Shown piece after piece: positions 8,214 through 16,075 of a stretch of 64,000 bases of DNA. A model generated the notes under the pieces. That model was not told the DNA's origin. It worked only from the letters and a program-made list of their open reading frames with translations, and did not search any database. This DNA is from Jeongeupia sp. USM3 (GTDB lineage: Bacteria > Pseudomonadota > Gammaproteobacteria > Burkholderiales > Chitinibacteraceae), in assembly GCF_001808185.1 (NCBI RefSeq), contig NZ_CP017668.1, forward strand, positions 1,550,001 through 1,614,000, read 5' to 3'. Position 1 is the first letter of the stretch; every line of letters starts with the position of its first letter. A program made the position numbers and the translations under genes.

Positions 8214-9050
8214 TCAGCCCGGCAAGGGCTGGCCGCAGTCCTTGCAGAAACGCGCCTCGCCGTCATGCCCGGCCGTCGCGCAGGCCGGGCAGCGCCGCCG
8301 GTCTTCGTCGTCGCGGACGCGGGCGAATTCGGCGGTGACGATGCCGGTCGGCACGGCGAGGATGCCGTAGCCCATCAGCGTCACCACCGCCGCCAGCGCC
8401 TGGCCCGCGCCGGTTTTCGGCGTCAGATCGCCGTAGCCGAGCGTCGTCAGCGTCACGATCGCCCAGTAGATGCCGCGCGGAATCGACGTGAAGCCGTTGG
8501 CCTCGCCCTCGATCACGAACATCAGCGTGCCGAGCACCACGGCCATCATCAGCATCACGTAGATGAACAGCAGGATCTTGCGCCGGCTGGCCGCCAGCGC
8601 CCGGGTGATCGAACTGCCGGCGTGCAGGAAACCGGCGAGCTTGAGCACGCGGAACACCCGCATCAGCCGCAGCACGCGGATATCGCTCAGGTAGACGCTC
8701 TGCGGCAGCAGCAGCCCCAGATAGGTCGGCAGGATCGACAGCAGGTCGATCAGCCCCAGCGGGCTGAACACATAGCGCCACGGCCGCGCAACGCAGGCGA
8801 TGCGCAGCAGGTACTCGGCGGTGAACAGCAGCGTGAATCCCCATTCGAGCACCATGAACACGCCGCCCCACTGCGCACGGAGGCTGGCGACGCTGTCGAG
8901 GATCACCGTCAGCACCGAAACGACGATGGCCGCCATCAGGCCGACATCGAAGGCCCGGCCTGCCGGCGTATCGTTCTCGAAGATCACCGTGTACAGACGG
9001 TGGCGCCAGCCATGCGGTACGGGCTGGAACGGAACGAGCGAGGTGGGCAT
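8214..9050 (-). CDS. Voltage-gated potassium channel with C-terminal zinc ribbon
   Basis: A 278-residue six-helix channel. Segments S1-S3 occupy about residues 33-115. S4 carries regularly spaced arginines (RVLRLMRVFRVLKL, about 125-138), the voltage sensor. The pore loop contains the selectivity filter TLGYGD (about 213-218), followed by S6. After S6 the chain ends in a short cytoplasmic tail with two cysteine pairs (CPAC and CKDC, residues 254-273), a zinc-ribbon pattern not found in the classic KvAP type. Expected function is K+ flux across the inner membrane. It is a single-gene unit. Confidence 0.88.
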   Translation of the reverse strand: MPTSLVPFQPVPHGWRHRLYTVIFENDTPAGRAFDVGLMAAIVVSVLTVILDSVASLRAQWGGVFMVLEWGFTLLFTAEYLLRIACVARPWRYVFSPLGLIDLLSILPTYLGLLLPQSVYLSDIRVLRLMRVFRVLKLAGFLHAGSSITRALAASRRKILLFIYVMLMMAVVLGTLMFVIEGEANGFTSIPRGIYWAIVTLTTLGYGDLTPKTGAGQALAAVVTLMGYGILAVPTGIVTAEFARVRDDEDRRRCPACATAGHDGEARFCKDCGQPLPG

Positions 9051-9283
9051 GGCACGGCTCCGCGGAATGGAACAACCGGACAGCCTAACCGGCTTGACCG
9101 GACCGGACCTTCGATCAGGTCAAGCCCCGGCCATTGCCGGCCCGCCCCCGCCCGGCCTGCGGCCAGCGACCAGGCCACAATTGCCGCCCGACGGAAATAA
9201 CAAAGCTTCAAGCAAGTTGAATGACAGAAATATGAAGGCAAACGCTATAACGGGATCACCTTTCTCGTGTGCGGAGCTTCAAG
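9051..9283. other. Intergenic region upstream of the chemotaxis receptor
   Basis: 233 bp between the divergent channel and receptor genes. The part nearest the receptor (9180-9255) is AT-rich and probably holds its promoter, but I could not match a convincing sigma-28 or sigma-54 motif. No repeat or hairpin of note. Confidence 0.4.
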
Positions 9284-10891
9284 ATGTCCATCTCAGCCCG
9301 GCTGGTCCTCACCTTTGCCATCGCCTTGTTTTCCCTGCTGTTCATCGGCGGCTTCGGACTCTGGCAACTGAAGCAGGCGCAACAGCGCTTCGACGACGTC
9401 CAGATCCGCAGCCTTGCCAGTTTCACCGAACTGAATCGCGCCAAGGATGGCGTCGACAGCCTGCGCCTTTCGGCCTACAAGCATGTGCTGAGCAGCAACG
9501 CCGCCGAGCAGCAGCGCTGGCAGAAGGACATCGACCAGCGTCTGGTCACGGTCGACAACGCGCTGCAAAACTATGCAACAACCTATGTGTTCGATGCCGA
9601 AGACCAACGCCTGCTGGCCGCCGACAAGGCCGGCTGGGCCGCCTATCGCACGCAGCTGGCCACCGCGCTGGCGCACTCGCGTGCGCGCGATCTGGACGGC
9701 GCCCGCGCCGCGCTGAACCAGAATCGCGGCAGCGAGCTGCACCAGAAACTGAATGCGCATATCGAACACAATATGCGCGAAGCCGCAGCGCTGGCGGCGA
9801 CCAATGCCGCTGCCTACAAGCACACCATGCGCTGGACCATCGGCGTGGTGCTCGCGTGCCTGCTGCTGACCGCCCTCCTCGCCGGCCAGCTGTTCGCCCA
9901 CATCCGCACCGGCCTGGCGGCGATCCAGCACACGCTCAGGCACGTTGCCGAAACGCTCGACTTCACCCAGCGCGTTCGCTCGCGGCGCAATGACGAAATC
10001 GGCCTGACCGCGACGGCATTCAACCGCCTGCTCGACCGCCTGCAGGCCAACCTCAAGTCGATGATGGCGCTCGCCAGCGAGGTCGCCGGCTCGGCGCGTA
10101 CGCTGAACGAATCGGCGGAGCAGGTCTCCACGGCTGCCAGCTCGCAGAGCGAGGCGTCGGCCAGCATCGCCGCCACGGTCGAGGAAATGACCGTCAGCGT
10201 CAGCCAGGTCGCCGAACGCGCGACCGATGCCCGGCAGATGGCCGCGCAATCGGGCCAGCTGGCCGCCTCCGGCTCGGCCACCGTCAGCCAGACGGTGCAG
10301 GACATCCGCAGCATCGCCGATGCGGTGCAGACCGCCGCGGCCACCATCCGCGAGCTCGAAACGCACAGCGCCGAAGTCAGCTCGGTGGTGCAGGTGATCA
10401 AGGAAGTCGCCGACCAGACCAATCTGCTGGCACTGAATGCCGCGATCGAGGCCGCCCGCGCCGGAGAAAACGGCCGCGGTTTCGCCGTCGTTGCCGACGA
10501 AGTGCGCAAGCTGGCCGAGCGCACGACCCAGTCAACACAGCAGATCGCCGGCACCATCGAGGCCATGCGCAGCAGTGCCGCCAGCGCCAACGACAAGATG
10601 CTGTCGGCCGAGACCCGCGCCCGTGACGGCGTCGAGCGGGTCGACGCCACCGACTCGGCCATCCACCGGATCGGCGAATCGGCCGGCGCCACCGCGGACG
10701 TCGTCGGGGAAATCGCCCTGTCGATCCGCGAGCACGGCGCGGCCAGTAATACCATTGCCGGCCAGATCGAACGGATCGCGCAAATGGCCGAGCAGGCCAG
10801 CGCCGCCGCCGAGCGCAGCCGCAGCAGCGCGCGCTCGCTCGACCAGCTGGCCGCGCAGCAGATGCAGACGCTGCAGCAATACGCGCTGTGA
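9284..10891 (+). CDS. Methyl-accepting chemotaxis protein
   Basis: A 535-residue transmembrane chemoreceptor. TM1 is at about residues 8-30. A helical periplasmic sensor resembling the four-helix-bundle MCP domain spans 31-185, TM2 about 186-208, and HAMP about 209-262. The cytoplasmic signalling domain follows, with its tip hairpin NLLALNAAIEAARAGENGRG near residue 385. There is no C-terminal CheR/CheB tethering pentapeptide; it ends LQQYAL. An in-frame GTG at 9269 is possible, but GGAG at 9273-9276 spaces well for ATG 9284. The attractant is unknown. Confidence 0.93.
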   Translation: MSISARLVLTFAIALFSLLFIGGFGLWQLKQAQQRFDDVQIRSLASFTELNRAKDGVDSLRLSAYKHVLSSNAAEQQRWQKDIDQRLVTVDNALQNYATTYVFDAEDQRLLAADKAGWAAYRTQLATALAHSRARDLDGARAALNQNRGSELHQKLNAHIEHNMREAAALAATNAAAYKHTMRWTIGVVLACLLLTALLAGQLFAHIRTGLAAIQHTLRHVAETLDFTQRVRSRRNDEIGLTATAFNRLLDRLQANLKSMMALASEVAGSARTLNESAEQVSTAASSQSEASASIAATVEEMTVSVSQVAERATDARQMAAQSGQLAASGSATVSQTVQDIRSIADAVQTAAATIRELETHSAEVSSVVQVIKEVADQTNLLALNAAIEAARAGENGRGFAVVADEVRKLAERTTQSTQQIAGTIEAMRSSAASANDKMLSAETRARDGVERVDATDSAIHRIGESAGATADVVGEIALSIREHGAASNTIAGQIERIAQMAEQASAAAERSRSSARSLDQLAAQQMQTLQQYAL

Positions 10892-10984
10892 GTGCCTGCC
10901 GCCGGGAGGCGCGCCGCGCGCCGCCCGGCAAGAAGCGCCCGGCCTGATAGAATCGGAGCATTCTTCCGCCTTGCGACCCGCCCC

Positions 10985-11755
10985 ATGCAATTTGCCACCT
11001 GGAACGTCAACAGCCTCAAGGTCCGCCTGCCGCAGGTGCTCGAGTGGCTGCAAAGCCGCCCCGAGCTCACGGCGCTGGCGCTGCAGGAAACCAAGCTCGA
11101 AGACCACAACTTTCCGCAGGCCGAGATCGAGGCCGCGGGTTTTCACGTCGCCTACGCCGGCCAGAAAACGTACAACGGCGTCGCCATCATCAGCCGCGCG
11201 CCGATCGACGACGTCGTGATCAACATCCCCGGCTTCGACGATCCGCAAAAGCGCGTGATCACCGGCACCATCGGCGGCGTGCGCTTCGTCTGCGCCTATG
11301 TCCCGAACGGCCAGGCGCTCGATTCGGACAAATACCCGTACAAGCTCGGCTGGCTCGAAGCGCTGACTGCGTGGCTCAGGGCCGAGCTGGCGCAGCATCC
11401 GCAACTGATCCTCGCCGGCGACTACAACATCGCTCCCGAGGACCGCGACGTCCACGACATCAGCAAGTGGGAAGGCGGCGTGCTGGTGTCGCCGCCCGAG
11501 CGCGAGGCGTTCACGACGCTGGTCGGCCTCGGCCTGGCCGACGCGTTCCGCGCGTTCGAGCAGCCGGAAAAATCGTTCTCGTGGTGGGACTACCGCGGCT
11601 TCAGCTTCAGGAAGAACGCCGGCCTGCGCATCGACCATCTCTTGATCACGCCGGCGCTGTCGCAAAGGCTCACCGCGTGCGAGATCGACCGCGAACCGCG
11701 CAAGGCCGAGCGGCCGTCCGACCACACCCCGGTGCTCGCCACCTTTGCCGACTGA
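10985..11755 (+). CDS. xthA: Exodeoxyribonuclease III (AP endonuclease)
   Basis: A 256-residue ExoIII-family enzyme that cleaves DNA 5' to abasic sites and has 3'-5' exonuclease activity in base-excision repair. The family's metal and catalytic motifs are all present: WNVNSLKVR at the N-terminus, LQETKLED (metal-binding Glu), GDYNIAP, WWDYRG and IDHLL, and SDHTPV at the end. Length is normal. A TAGAAT hexamer at 10948-10953 could be its -10. A degenerate 22-bp copy of its last bases appears 70 bp downstream. Confidence 0.95.
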   Translation: MQFATWNVNSLKVRLPQVLEWLQSRPELTALALQETKLEDHNFPQAEIEAAGFHVAYAGQKTYNGVAIISRAPIDDVVINIPGFDDPQKRVITGTIGGVRFVCAYVPNGQALDSDKYPYKLGWLEALTAWLRAELAQHPQLILAGDYNIAPEDRDVHDISKWEGGVLVSPPEREAFTTLVGLGLADAFRAFEQPEKSFSWWDYRGFSFRKNAGLRIDHLLITPALSQRLTACEIDREPRKAERPSDHTPVLATFAD

Positions 11756-11825
11756 CATCGTGGTCGACAATTCATCCGGCCGCCGCGCCGACGAACCGGC
11801 GACGCTCGCCACCCTTGCCGACTGA
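11734..11825 (+). repeat. 22-bp imperfect direct repeat of the xthA 3' end
   Basis: The last 22 bases of xthA including its stop (11734-11755) recur at 11804-11825 with one mismatch, just before the next gene's Shine-Dalgarno. The two copies are 70 bp apart. It looks like a short duplication of the gene end. Confidence 0.7.
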
Positions 11826-11832
11826 GGACTGC

Positions 11833-12504
11833 ATGGACAAGATCAAACTGTTGTCGGGCAGCAGCCTGTTCTGCGAGCTCTCGACCGACGAGCTCGCCGG
11901 CCTTGCCGCCCATGCACAACCGCGCAGCGTGCGCGCCAAGGAGATCGTCGTCGCCCAGGGCGCGACCGGCGACGCGATGTACGCGGTGCTGCACGGCCGG
12001 CTCAAGGTGCTGCGCAGCAGCGACGAGGGCCGCGAGGCGACGCTGGCGATCCTCGAGGCCGGCGAAGTGTTCGGCGAAGTCGCGATGCTCGACGGCGGGC
12101 CGCGCACCGCCAGCGTCGAGGCGCTCGAGCCGTGCGAGCTGCTGGTGTTGCGCCGCGACGCGGTGATGCAGCACCTCGATTCGCACCCGAAGGTGATGCG
12201 CCAGCTGATCGCCGCGCTGTGCCACCGGCTGCGCGGCGCCGACGAATTGCTGCAGGACACGCTGTTCCTGCCCTTGCCGCAGCGGCTGGCCAAGACGTTG
12301 CGGCAACTCGGCGATCAGCATGGCGCGCAGGATGGCGACACCGTGCTGATCGACCTGAGGCTGACGCAGCAGGAAATCGCCAACCTCGTCGGCGCCAGCC
12401 GCGAAAGCGTCAACAAGCAGTTGAACGCCTGGGTCGACGACGGGCTGATCGCGCTCGAGGCCGGCCATGTCCGGCTGATCCGTCCCGACGAGCTGCCGGG
12501 CTGA
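11833..12504 (+). CDS. Crp/Fnr-family transcriptional regulator
   Basis: A 223-residue regulator with an N-terminal cyclic-nucleotide-binding-type beta-roll (about residues 10-125, including GEVFGEVAMLDGGPRTASVEAL) and a C-terminal winged helix (LTQQEIANLVGASRESVNKQ, about 170-189). The phosphate-binding-cassette-like GEVAML..RTAS segment suggests a nucleotide ligand. There is no Fnr-type N-terminal cysteine cluster, so it is not an oxygen-sensing Fnr. The start has GAGGA six bases upstream. It converges with the DUF937-OmpA gene, 3 bp apart. Target genes are unknown. Confidence 0.88.
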   Translation: MDKIKLLSGSSLFCELSTDELAGLAAHAQPRSVRAKEIVVAQGATGDAMYAVLHGRLKVLRSSDEGREATLAILEAGEVFGEVAMLDGGPRTASVEALEPCELLVLRRDAVMQHLDSHPKVMRQLIAALCHRLRGADELLQDTLFLPLPQRLAKTLRQLGDQHGAQDGDTVLIDLRLTQQEIANLVGASRESVNKQLNAWVDDGLIALEAGHVRLIRPDELPG

Positions 12505-12507
12505 GGC

Positions 12508-13665
12508 TCATTTGGCGACGAACTCGATCCGCCGGTTCTGGCGCCGGCCGTCTTCGCTGCCGTTGTCGGCCAGCGGCCGGCTGTCGCCGTATCCGACCGC
12601 GGTCAGCGCATCGGCCGCGACGCCCTTGCCGATCAGGTAATCGCGCACCGCGGCGGCACGCCGTTCGGACAGCGTCTTGTTGCGCACGGCGTCGCCGACG
12701 TTGTCGGTATGGCCGGCGATCTCGCCCTGCTTGCCGCTGGCCTTGAGATCGTCGGCGAACTTGTCGAGCGCCGCGTGGTACTGCGGCTCGATCGTCGCGC
12801 TGTCGGTGGCAAACTGCACGTCGACCTCGATCCCGGCCAGCTTGAACAGTGCCGGCGCGCCGGCGACCATCGATGCCATCGGCGCCTTGACGTCGATCTC
12901 GGGAACGTCCGGCGCCCTGGGCGTGGTGCAGTAGCGCAGGCCGAGAAAGGCCAGGATCGCCAGCGGTACCGCCCACAACAACCAGCGTGGCAGACCTGAT
13001 TTGACCGCGGTTTCGGCCGACTCGACCGCCGAGCCGATCTTGCGCTTGGCCTCGCCGCCGGCCTCGGCCACCGCGTCGAGCGCCGTACCGGCGTGCGAGC
13101 TCAGCCCGCCGAACAGGCTCGCAAGGCTGCCGACGCCGAGCGCCTGCAGCAGATGGCCGTCGAGCAGCCTGGCCAGCCAGCCCTGCTGCTCGGTCAGCAG
13201 GCCGACAAAGCCTGCATAGCCGCCACCGGATTCGCCGAGCTTGCGCTTGAGCAGCGACAGCAGCATCGGTGCACCCAGCGCGAGCAGCGATGTTGCCGAT
13301 TCGGCCGAGACGCCGGCCTTGCCGGCCACCGCTGCGGCGACCTGGCTGGTCTGGCCGCCGAGCAGCGCCGGCAGCAGGTCCCGGCCCCGCTCGACCAGCC
13401 CGGCCAGTACGCCCGGATCGCCCGCCTGTACGGTCGGGCTGTCGAGCACGCCGGCATCGACCTTGGGGCCGGAAATCAGCTCGAACAGGCTGCGTGCCGC
13501 CTGCGGATCACCGGCCTGCTTGACGAGGCCACCGACGAGCGCCGGCAGCGTCTGCGACACCGCCGCGTCCGCCGCCGCGGCCTCCATGCCCAGTGCCTTG
13601 CCGGCAAAGCCGGACAGGACCGGTCCCGCCGCCCCCTGCAGGGCTTCGATCAGATTGAACGCCAT
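12508..13665 (-). CDS. DUF937 and OmpA C-terminal domain fusion protein
   Basis: A 385-residue protein. Residues 1-190 are an Ala/Gly/Leu-rich helical region of the DUF937/YidB-like type. One membrane segment follows at about 226-245 (WLLWAVPLAILAFLGLRYC). The C-terminal OmpA domain (275-385; VQFATDSATIEPQY, GHTDNVGD, LSERRAAAVRDYLI, NRRIEF) binds peptidoglycan. There is no N-terminal signal, so it probably sits in the inner membrane with the OmpA domain in the periplasm. The start at 13665 has GGAGG upstream; the frame opens earlier, at 13740, without one. Confidence 0.82.
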   Translation of the reverse strand: MAFNLIEALQGAAGPVLSGFAGKALGMEAAAADAAVSQTLPALVGGLVKQAGDPQAARSLFELISGPKVDAGVLDSPTVQAGDPGVLAGLVERGRDLLPALLGGQTSQVAAAVAGKAGVSAESATSLLALGAPMLLSLLKRKLGESGGGYAGFVGLLTEQQGWLARLLDGHLLQALGVGSLASLFGGLSSHAGTALDAVAEAGGEAKRKIGSAVESAETAVKSGLPRWLLWAVPLAILAFLGLRYCTTPRAPDVPEIDVKAPMASMVAGAPALFKLAGIEVDVQFATDSATIEPQYHAALDKFADDLKASGKQGEIAGHTDNVGDAVRNKTLSERRAAAVRDYLIGKGVAADALTAVGYGDSRPLADNGSEDGRRQNRRIEFVAK

Positions 13666-13685
13666 GGTGCTGCCTCCATGCAGAT

Positions 13686-13708
13686 AGGGGGAGACCTTCG
13701 CTCCCCCT
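13686..13708. promoter_or_regulatory. Hairpin in the leader of the DUF937-OmpA gene
   Basis: Eight-base perfect stem (13686-13693 with 13701-13708) around a seven-base loop, ending 20 bp upstream of the start codon just outside the Shine-Dalgarno. No T run follows on either strand, so it is not a standard terminator; it may be an mRNA 5' structure. Confidence 0.45.
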
Positions 13709-13818
13709 TGCATCGCGAAGGCATGAACCCGAAGGTTCAAATTCCATTCAGGCGTTCGTTCGATCGAACATGCAAGTGAATCAACAAGATAACAGAGGAT
13801 GAATGGCCGGTTTTCCGC

Positions 13819-14586
13819 TCAGCGGCGGCCATAGCGCAGCCGCAGCAGCCGGCCGCGGACCTGCAGGTCTTCCCACACCGGCATCACCGCCAGCACCAGC
13901 AGGAACAGCGCCAGCGGGATCGTCGCGACAAAGCCGACGCGCTGGAATGCCCAGGCGCCGGCGATGCCGCCGACGAGAAACAGCAACAGCAGCCCGAGGT
14001 TCAGCGCCAGCAAACCCCGGTCGGCAACGACGCGCGGCATGTCCGGACTGCGGTTGCGGTTCCAGTACAGCAGCCGGCCAAGCTCGATGCCGATGTCGGT
14101 GACGAGGCCCGTGACATGGGTCGTGCGGATGCGCTTGCTCGAGAGCTTGGTGACGATGGCGTTCTGCAGCCCCATCAGGAAGCACAGCCACATCACCGTG
14201 AACGGCACGATGAAGCCGGTGTGCGTGCTCAGCCAGCCGCCGAGCAGGCCGAAGCCGAGCATCAGCACCGCCTCGACCAGCAGCGACAGTGCGTACTCGC
14301 TGTGCATGCGCCGCCGCCGTGCCCAGTTGATCAGCAGCGACGACGTCGCCGCGCCGGCGGTGAAGCAGACGAAGGCACCGAAGCCGGCAAGCACCAGCCT
14401 GAGGTTGCCGAGGACGAACTCGTCGGCCATCGTCGAGACGATGCCGGACATGTGCGAGGTGTACTGGCCGACGGCGAGAAAGCCGCCGGCATTGGCCGCG
14501 CCGGCGACGAAGGCCAGCGACAACCCGAGCTTCTGGTCGGCGGCCAGCGTGCGCTCGCGCCCGACCAGTGCATGCATCCATTTCAT
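13819..14586 (-). CDS. YoaK/DUF1275 family membrane protein
   Basis: A 255-residue inner membrane protein of the DUF1275 (YoaK) family, function unknown. Its family segments are visible: LAFVAGAANAGGFLAVGQYTSHMSG near the N-terminus, FLMGLQNAIVTKLSS, and RTTHVTGLVTDIGIELGR around residue 155. Five or six hydrophobic helices are spaced through it. It is co-directional with the DUF937-OmpA gene, but 153 bp and a hairpin lie between them. Confidence 0.85.
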   Translation of the reverse strand: MKWMHALVGRERTLAADQKLGLSLAFVAGAANAGGFLAVGQYTSHMSGIVSTMADEFVLGNLRLVLAGFGAFVCFTAGAATSSLLINWARRRRMHSEYALSLLVEAVLMLGFGLLGGWLSTHTGFIVPFTVMWLCFLMGLQNAIVTKLSSKRIRTTHVTGLVTDIGIELGRLLYWNRNRSPDMPRVVADRGLLALNLGLLLLFLVGGIAGAWAFQRVGFVATIPLALFLLVLAVMPVWEDLQVRGRLLRLRYGRR

Positions 14587-14689
14587 CGCCGTCCCCCGCC
14601 TGCACCGATCCCGTCAGCATGCCAGATCGGCCGCGAAGGCAGGTCGCGACAGATCAAGCCGGCGCACCTTGCCGCCGCAATGTGACAAA

Positions 14690-15115
14690 TTAACGGCGCG
14701 GCACGATCGCGTTGGTCAGGCGGGCGATGCTGAGCAGCCGGCCCGCCTCGTCGTCGATGCGGATCTCCCAGACATGCTGGCTCTGGCCCAGCCTGATCGG
14801 CCTCGCGGTGCCGGTCACCCGCCCTTTCGACGCCGAGCGTACGTGGCTGGCGTTGATTTCGGTGCCGACGGCGAGCTGCTTGCCGGTATCGACGATCAGG
14901 TTGCTGGCTACGCTGCCGAGCGTTTCGGCCAGCGCGCACGAAATGCCGCCGTGCAGGAGCCGCATCGGCTGCACCGTGCGGTGGTCCACCGGCATCGTCG
15001 CGACGAGGTAGTCGTCACCGACTTCGGTGAAGCGGATGTCGAGGTGTTCGACCGCGGTATTGGCGCACATCGCGTCGAGGTCGGCGGGGGTGAACGGGCG
15101 GATCCAGATCGGCAT
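14690..15115 (-). CDS. PaaI-type hotdog-fold acyl-CoA thioesterase
   Basis: A 141-residue single hotdog domain protein of the PaaI/YdiI group, expected to hydrolyse acyl-CoA thioesters (aryl or 1,4-dihydroxy-2-naphthoyl type). The motif LLHGGISCALAETLGSVAS (about residues 54-72), with the catalytic acidic residue in the central helix, and the following AVGTEINASHVRSASKGRV strand are characteristic. GAGGA lies eight bases before the ATG. The exact substrate is not readable from sequence. Confidence 0.85.
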   Translation of the reverse strand: MPIWIRPFTPADLDAMCANTAVEHLDIRFTEVGDDYLVATMPVDHRTVQPMRLLHGGISCALAETLGSVASNLIVDTGKQLAVGTEINASHVRSASKGRVTGTARPIRLGQSQHVWEIRIDDEAGRLLSIARLTNAIVPRR

Positions 15116-15276
15116 CGGCGCATCCTCATCGGGGTGGGGAGGAAGGCAGGATAGATCCGCCGATGCGGCCTCGGGAAGGCCGGCAAACCCTAAGCGGCAT
15201 ATTCGAACGCGCAGCCGCAGACCGGGCGAACGATCACACCGGAGGGCAAGGCCGCCGGGCCGCCCCCACCCGGGGC

Positions 15277-15888
15277 TCAGCGCTGTGCGACGCTGTTGCC
15301 GCCCGCACTCCAGACGTAGTTGTTCTTCCACGCGCCGTAGACGAGGTTCGGGTATTCGGCGCGGCCGAGGCTGCCGTTGTAGCGGCCGAGCGCGCGGAAG
15401 TAGTCGCCGTTCTCGATGTCGAGGTAGTGGCGCAGGATGGTGCAGCCGTAGCGCAGGTTGGTGCTGACGTCGAGCAGGTTCTGGTCGGACGTGCCGATCA
15501 GGCGCTGCCAGAACGGCATCACCTGCATCAGCCCGCGCGCGCCGACCGGGCTGATCGCGTAGCGGTTGAAGCCGCTTTCGATATGGATCAGCCCGAGCAC
15601 CAGTTGCGGGTCGAGCCCGGCCCGGGTCGCCTCGTACTGCACCGCGGTCAGGATCTTGCGGCGCATGAACTCGTCGGGAATCCGCTTCGCGAGCTTCGCG
15701 CTCATTTCGGCCATCCACGCGTCGGCCTCGGCCTGCGTCGGGAAGATCAGCCGCGCCTGCGCGCCGTCGCCGATCGCCCGCGACATCGCCGACTGCACCG
15801 ATGACGACAGCGCCTCCTCCTTCTGCGCGCCGGCAAAGGCGGTACAGACGGACAACGACAGGATGGCGGCAAGGACAAGCTTGTTCAT
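15277..15888 (-). CDS. Lytic transglycosylase, SLT domain
   Basis: A 203-residue secreted peptidoglycan-cleaving enzyme. A signal peptide (residues 1-19, ending AFA) is followed by a short helical region and an SLT/goose-type lysozyme domain from about residue 82. The catalytic glutamate is in HIESGFN (Glu104), with ARGLMQVMP and ALGRYNGS motifs behind. The frame runs upstream into repeat R2, so the start was set at the ATG with the signal peptide. A YggF- or MltC-type substrate preference cannot be told. R2 sits 27 bp upstream of the start. Confidence 0.85.
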   Translation of the reverse strand: MNKLVLAAILSLSVCTAFAGAQKEEALSSSVQSAMSRAIGDGAQARLIFPTQAEADAWMAEMSAKLAKRIPDEFMRRKILTAVQYEATRAGLDPQLVLGLIHIESGFNRYAISPVGARGLMQVMPFWQRLIGTSDQNLLDVSTNLRYGCTILRHYLDIENGDYFRALGRYNGSLGRAEYPNLVYGAWKNNYVWSAGGNSVAQR

Positions 15889-15914
15889 ATGGACAGTACG
15901 GGAATGAAGGGCGG

Positions 15915-16005
15915 CCAACAAAGCACAGCTGGCAAGGCGTACGAAGCGCAGACAGTACAAGTAGTACGGCAAGCGAGTACAACGCAGCCAGCTGGGTTTT
16001 GTTGG
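15915..16005 (+). repeat. Dispersed palindromic repeat, copy R2 (short class)
   Basis: A 91-bp near-perfect palindrome. The outer arms CCAACAAA (15915) and TTTGTTGG (16005) are followed inward by CAGCTGGC and GCCAGCTG. The core has several GTAC units (GGCGTACGAAGCGCAG, AGTACAAGTAGTACGG, AGCGAGTACAACGC). It lies between the proS terminator and the start of the transglycosylase gene. Confidence 0.9.
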
Positions 16006-16013
16006 ACGCTCGT

Positions 16014-16046
16014 AAAAACGGGGCCAGCGATCAACGCTAAGCCCCG
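16014..16046 (-). terminator. Intrinsic terminator after proS
   Basis: On the reverse strand a CGGGGC/GCCCCG stem with an inner AGCG/CGCT stem is followed by five Ts. It begins 30 bp after the proS stop codon. Confidence 0.8.
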
Positions 16047-16075
16047 CTGCAGCGATCGGCAAGCCGATCGGTGAT

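Noticed and set aside
9051..9283. Sigma-28 or sigma-54 promoter for the chemoreceptor
   Set aside because: No acceptable match to TAAA-N15-GCCGATAA or GG-N10-GC could be found by eye.
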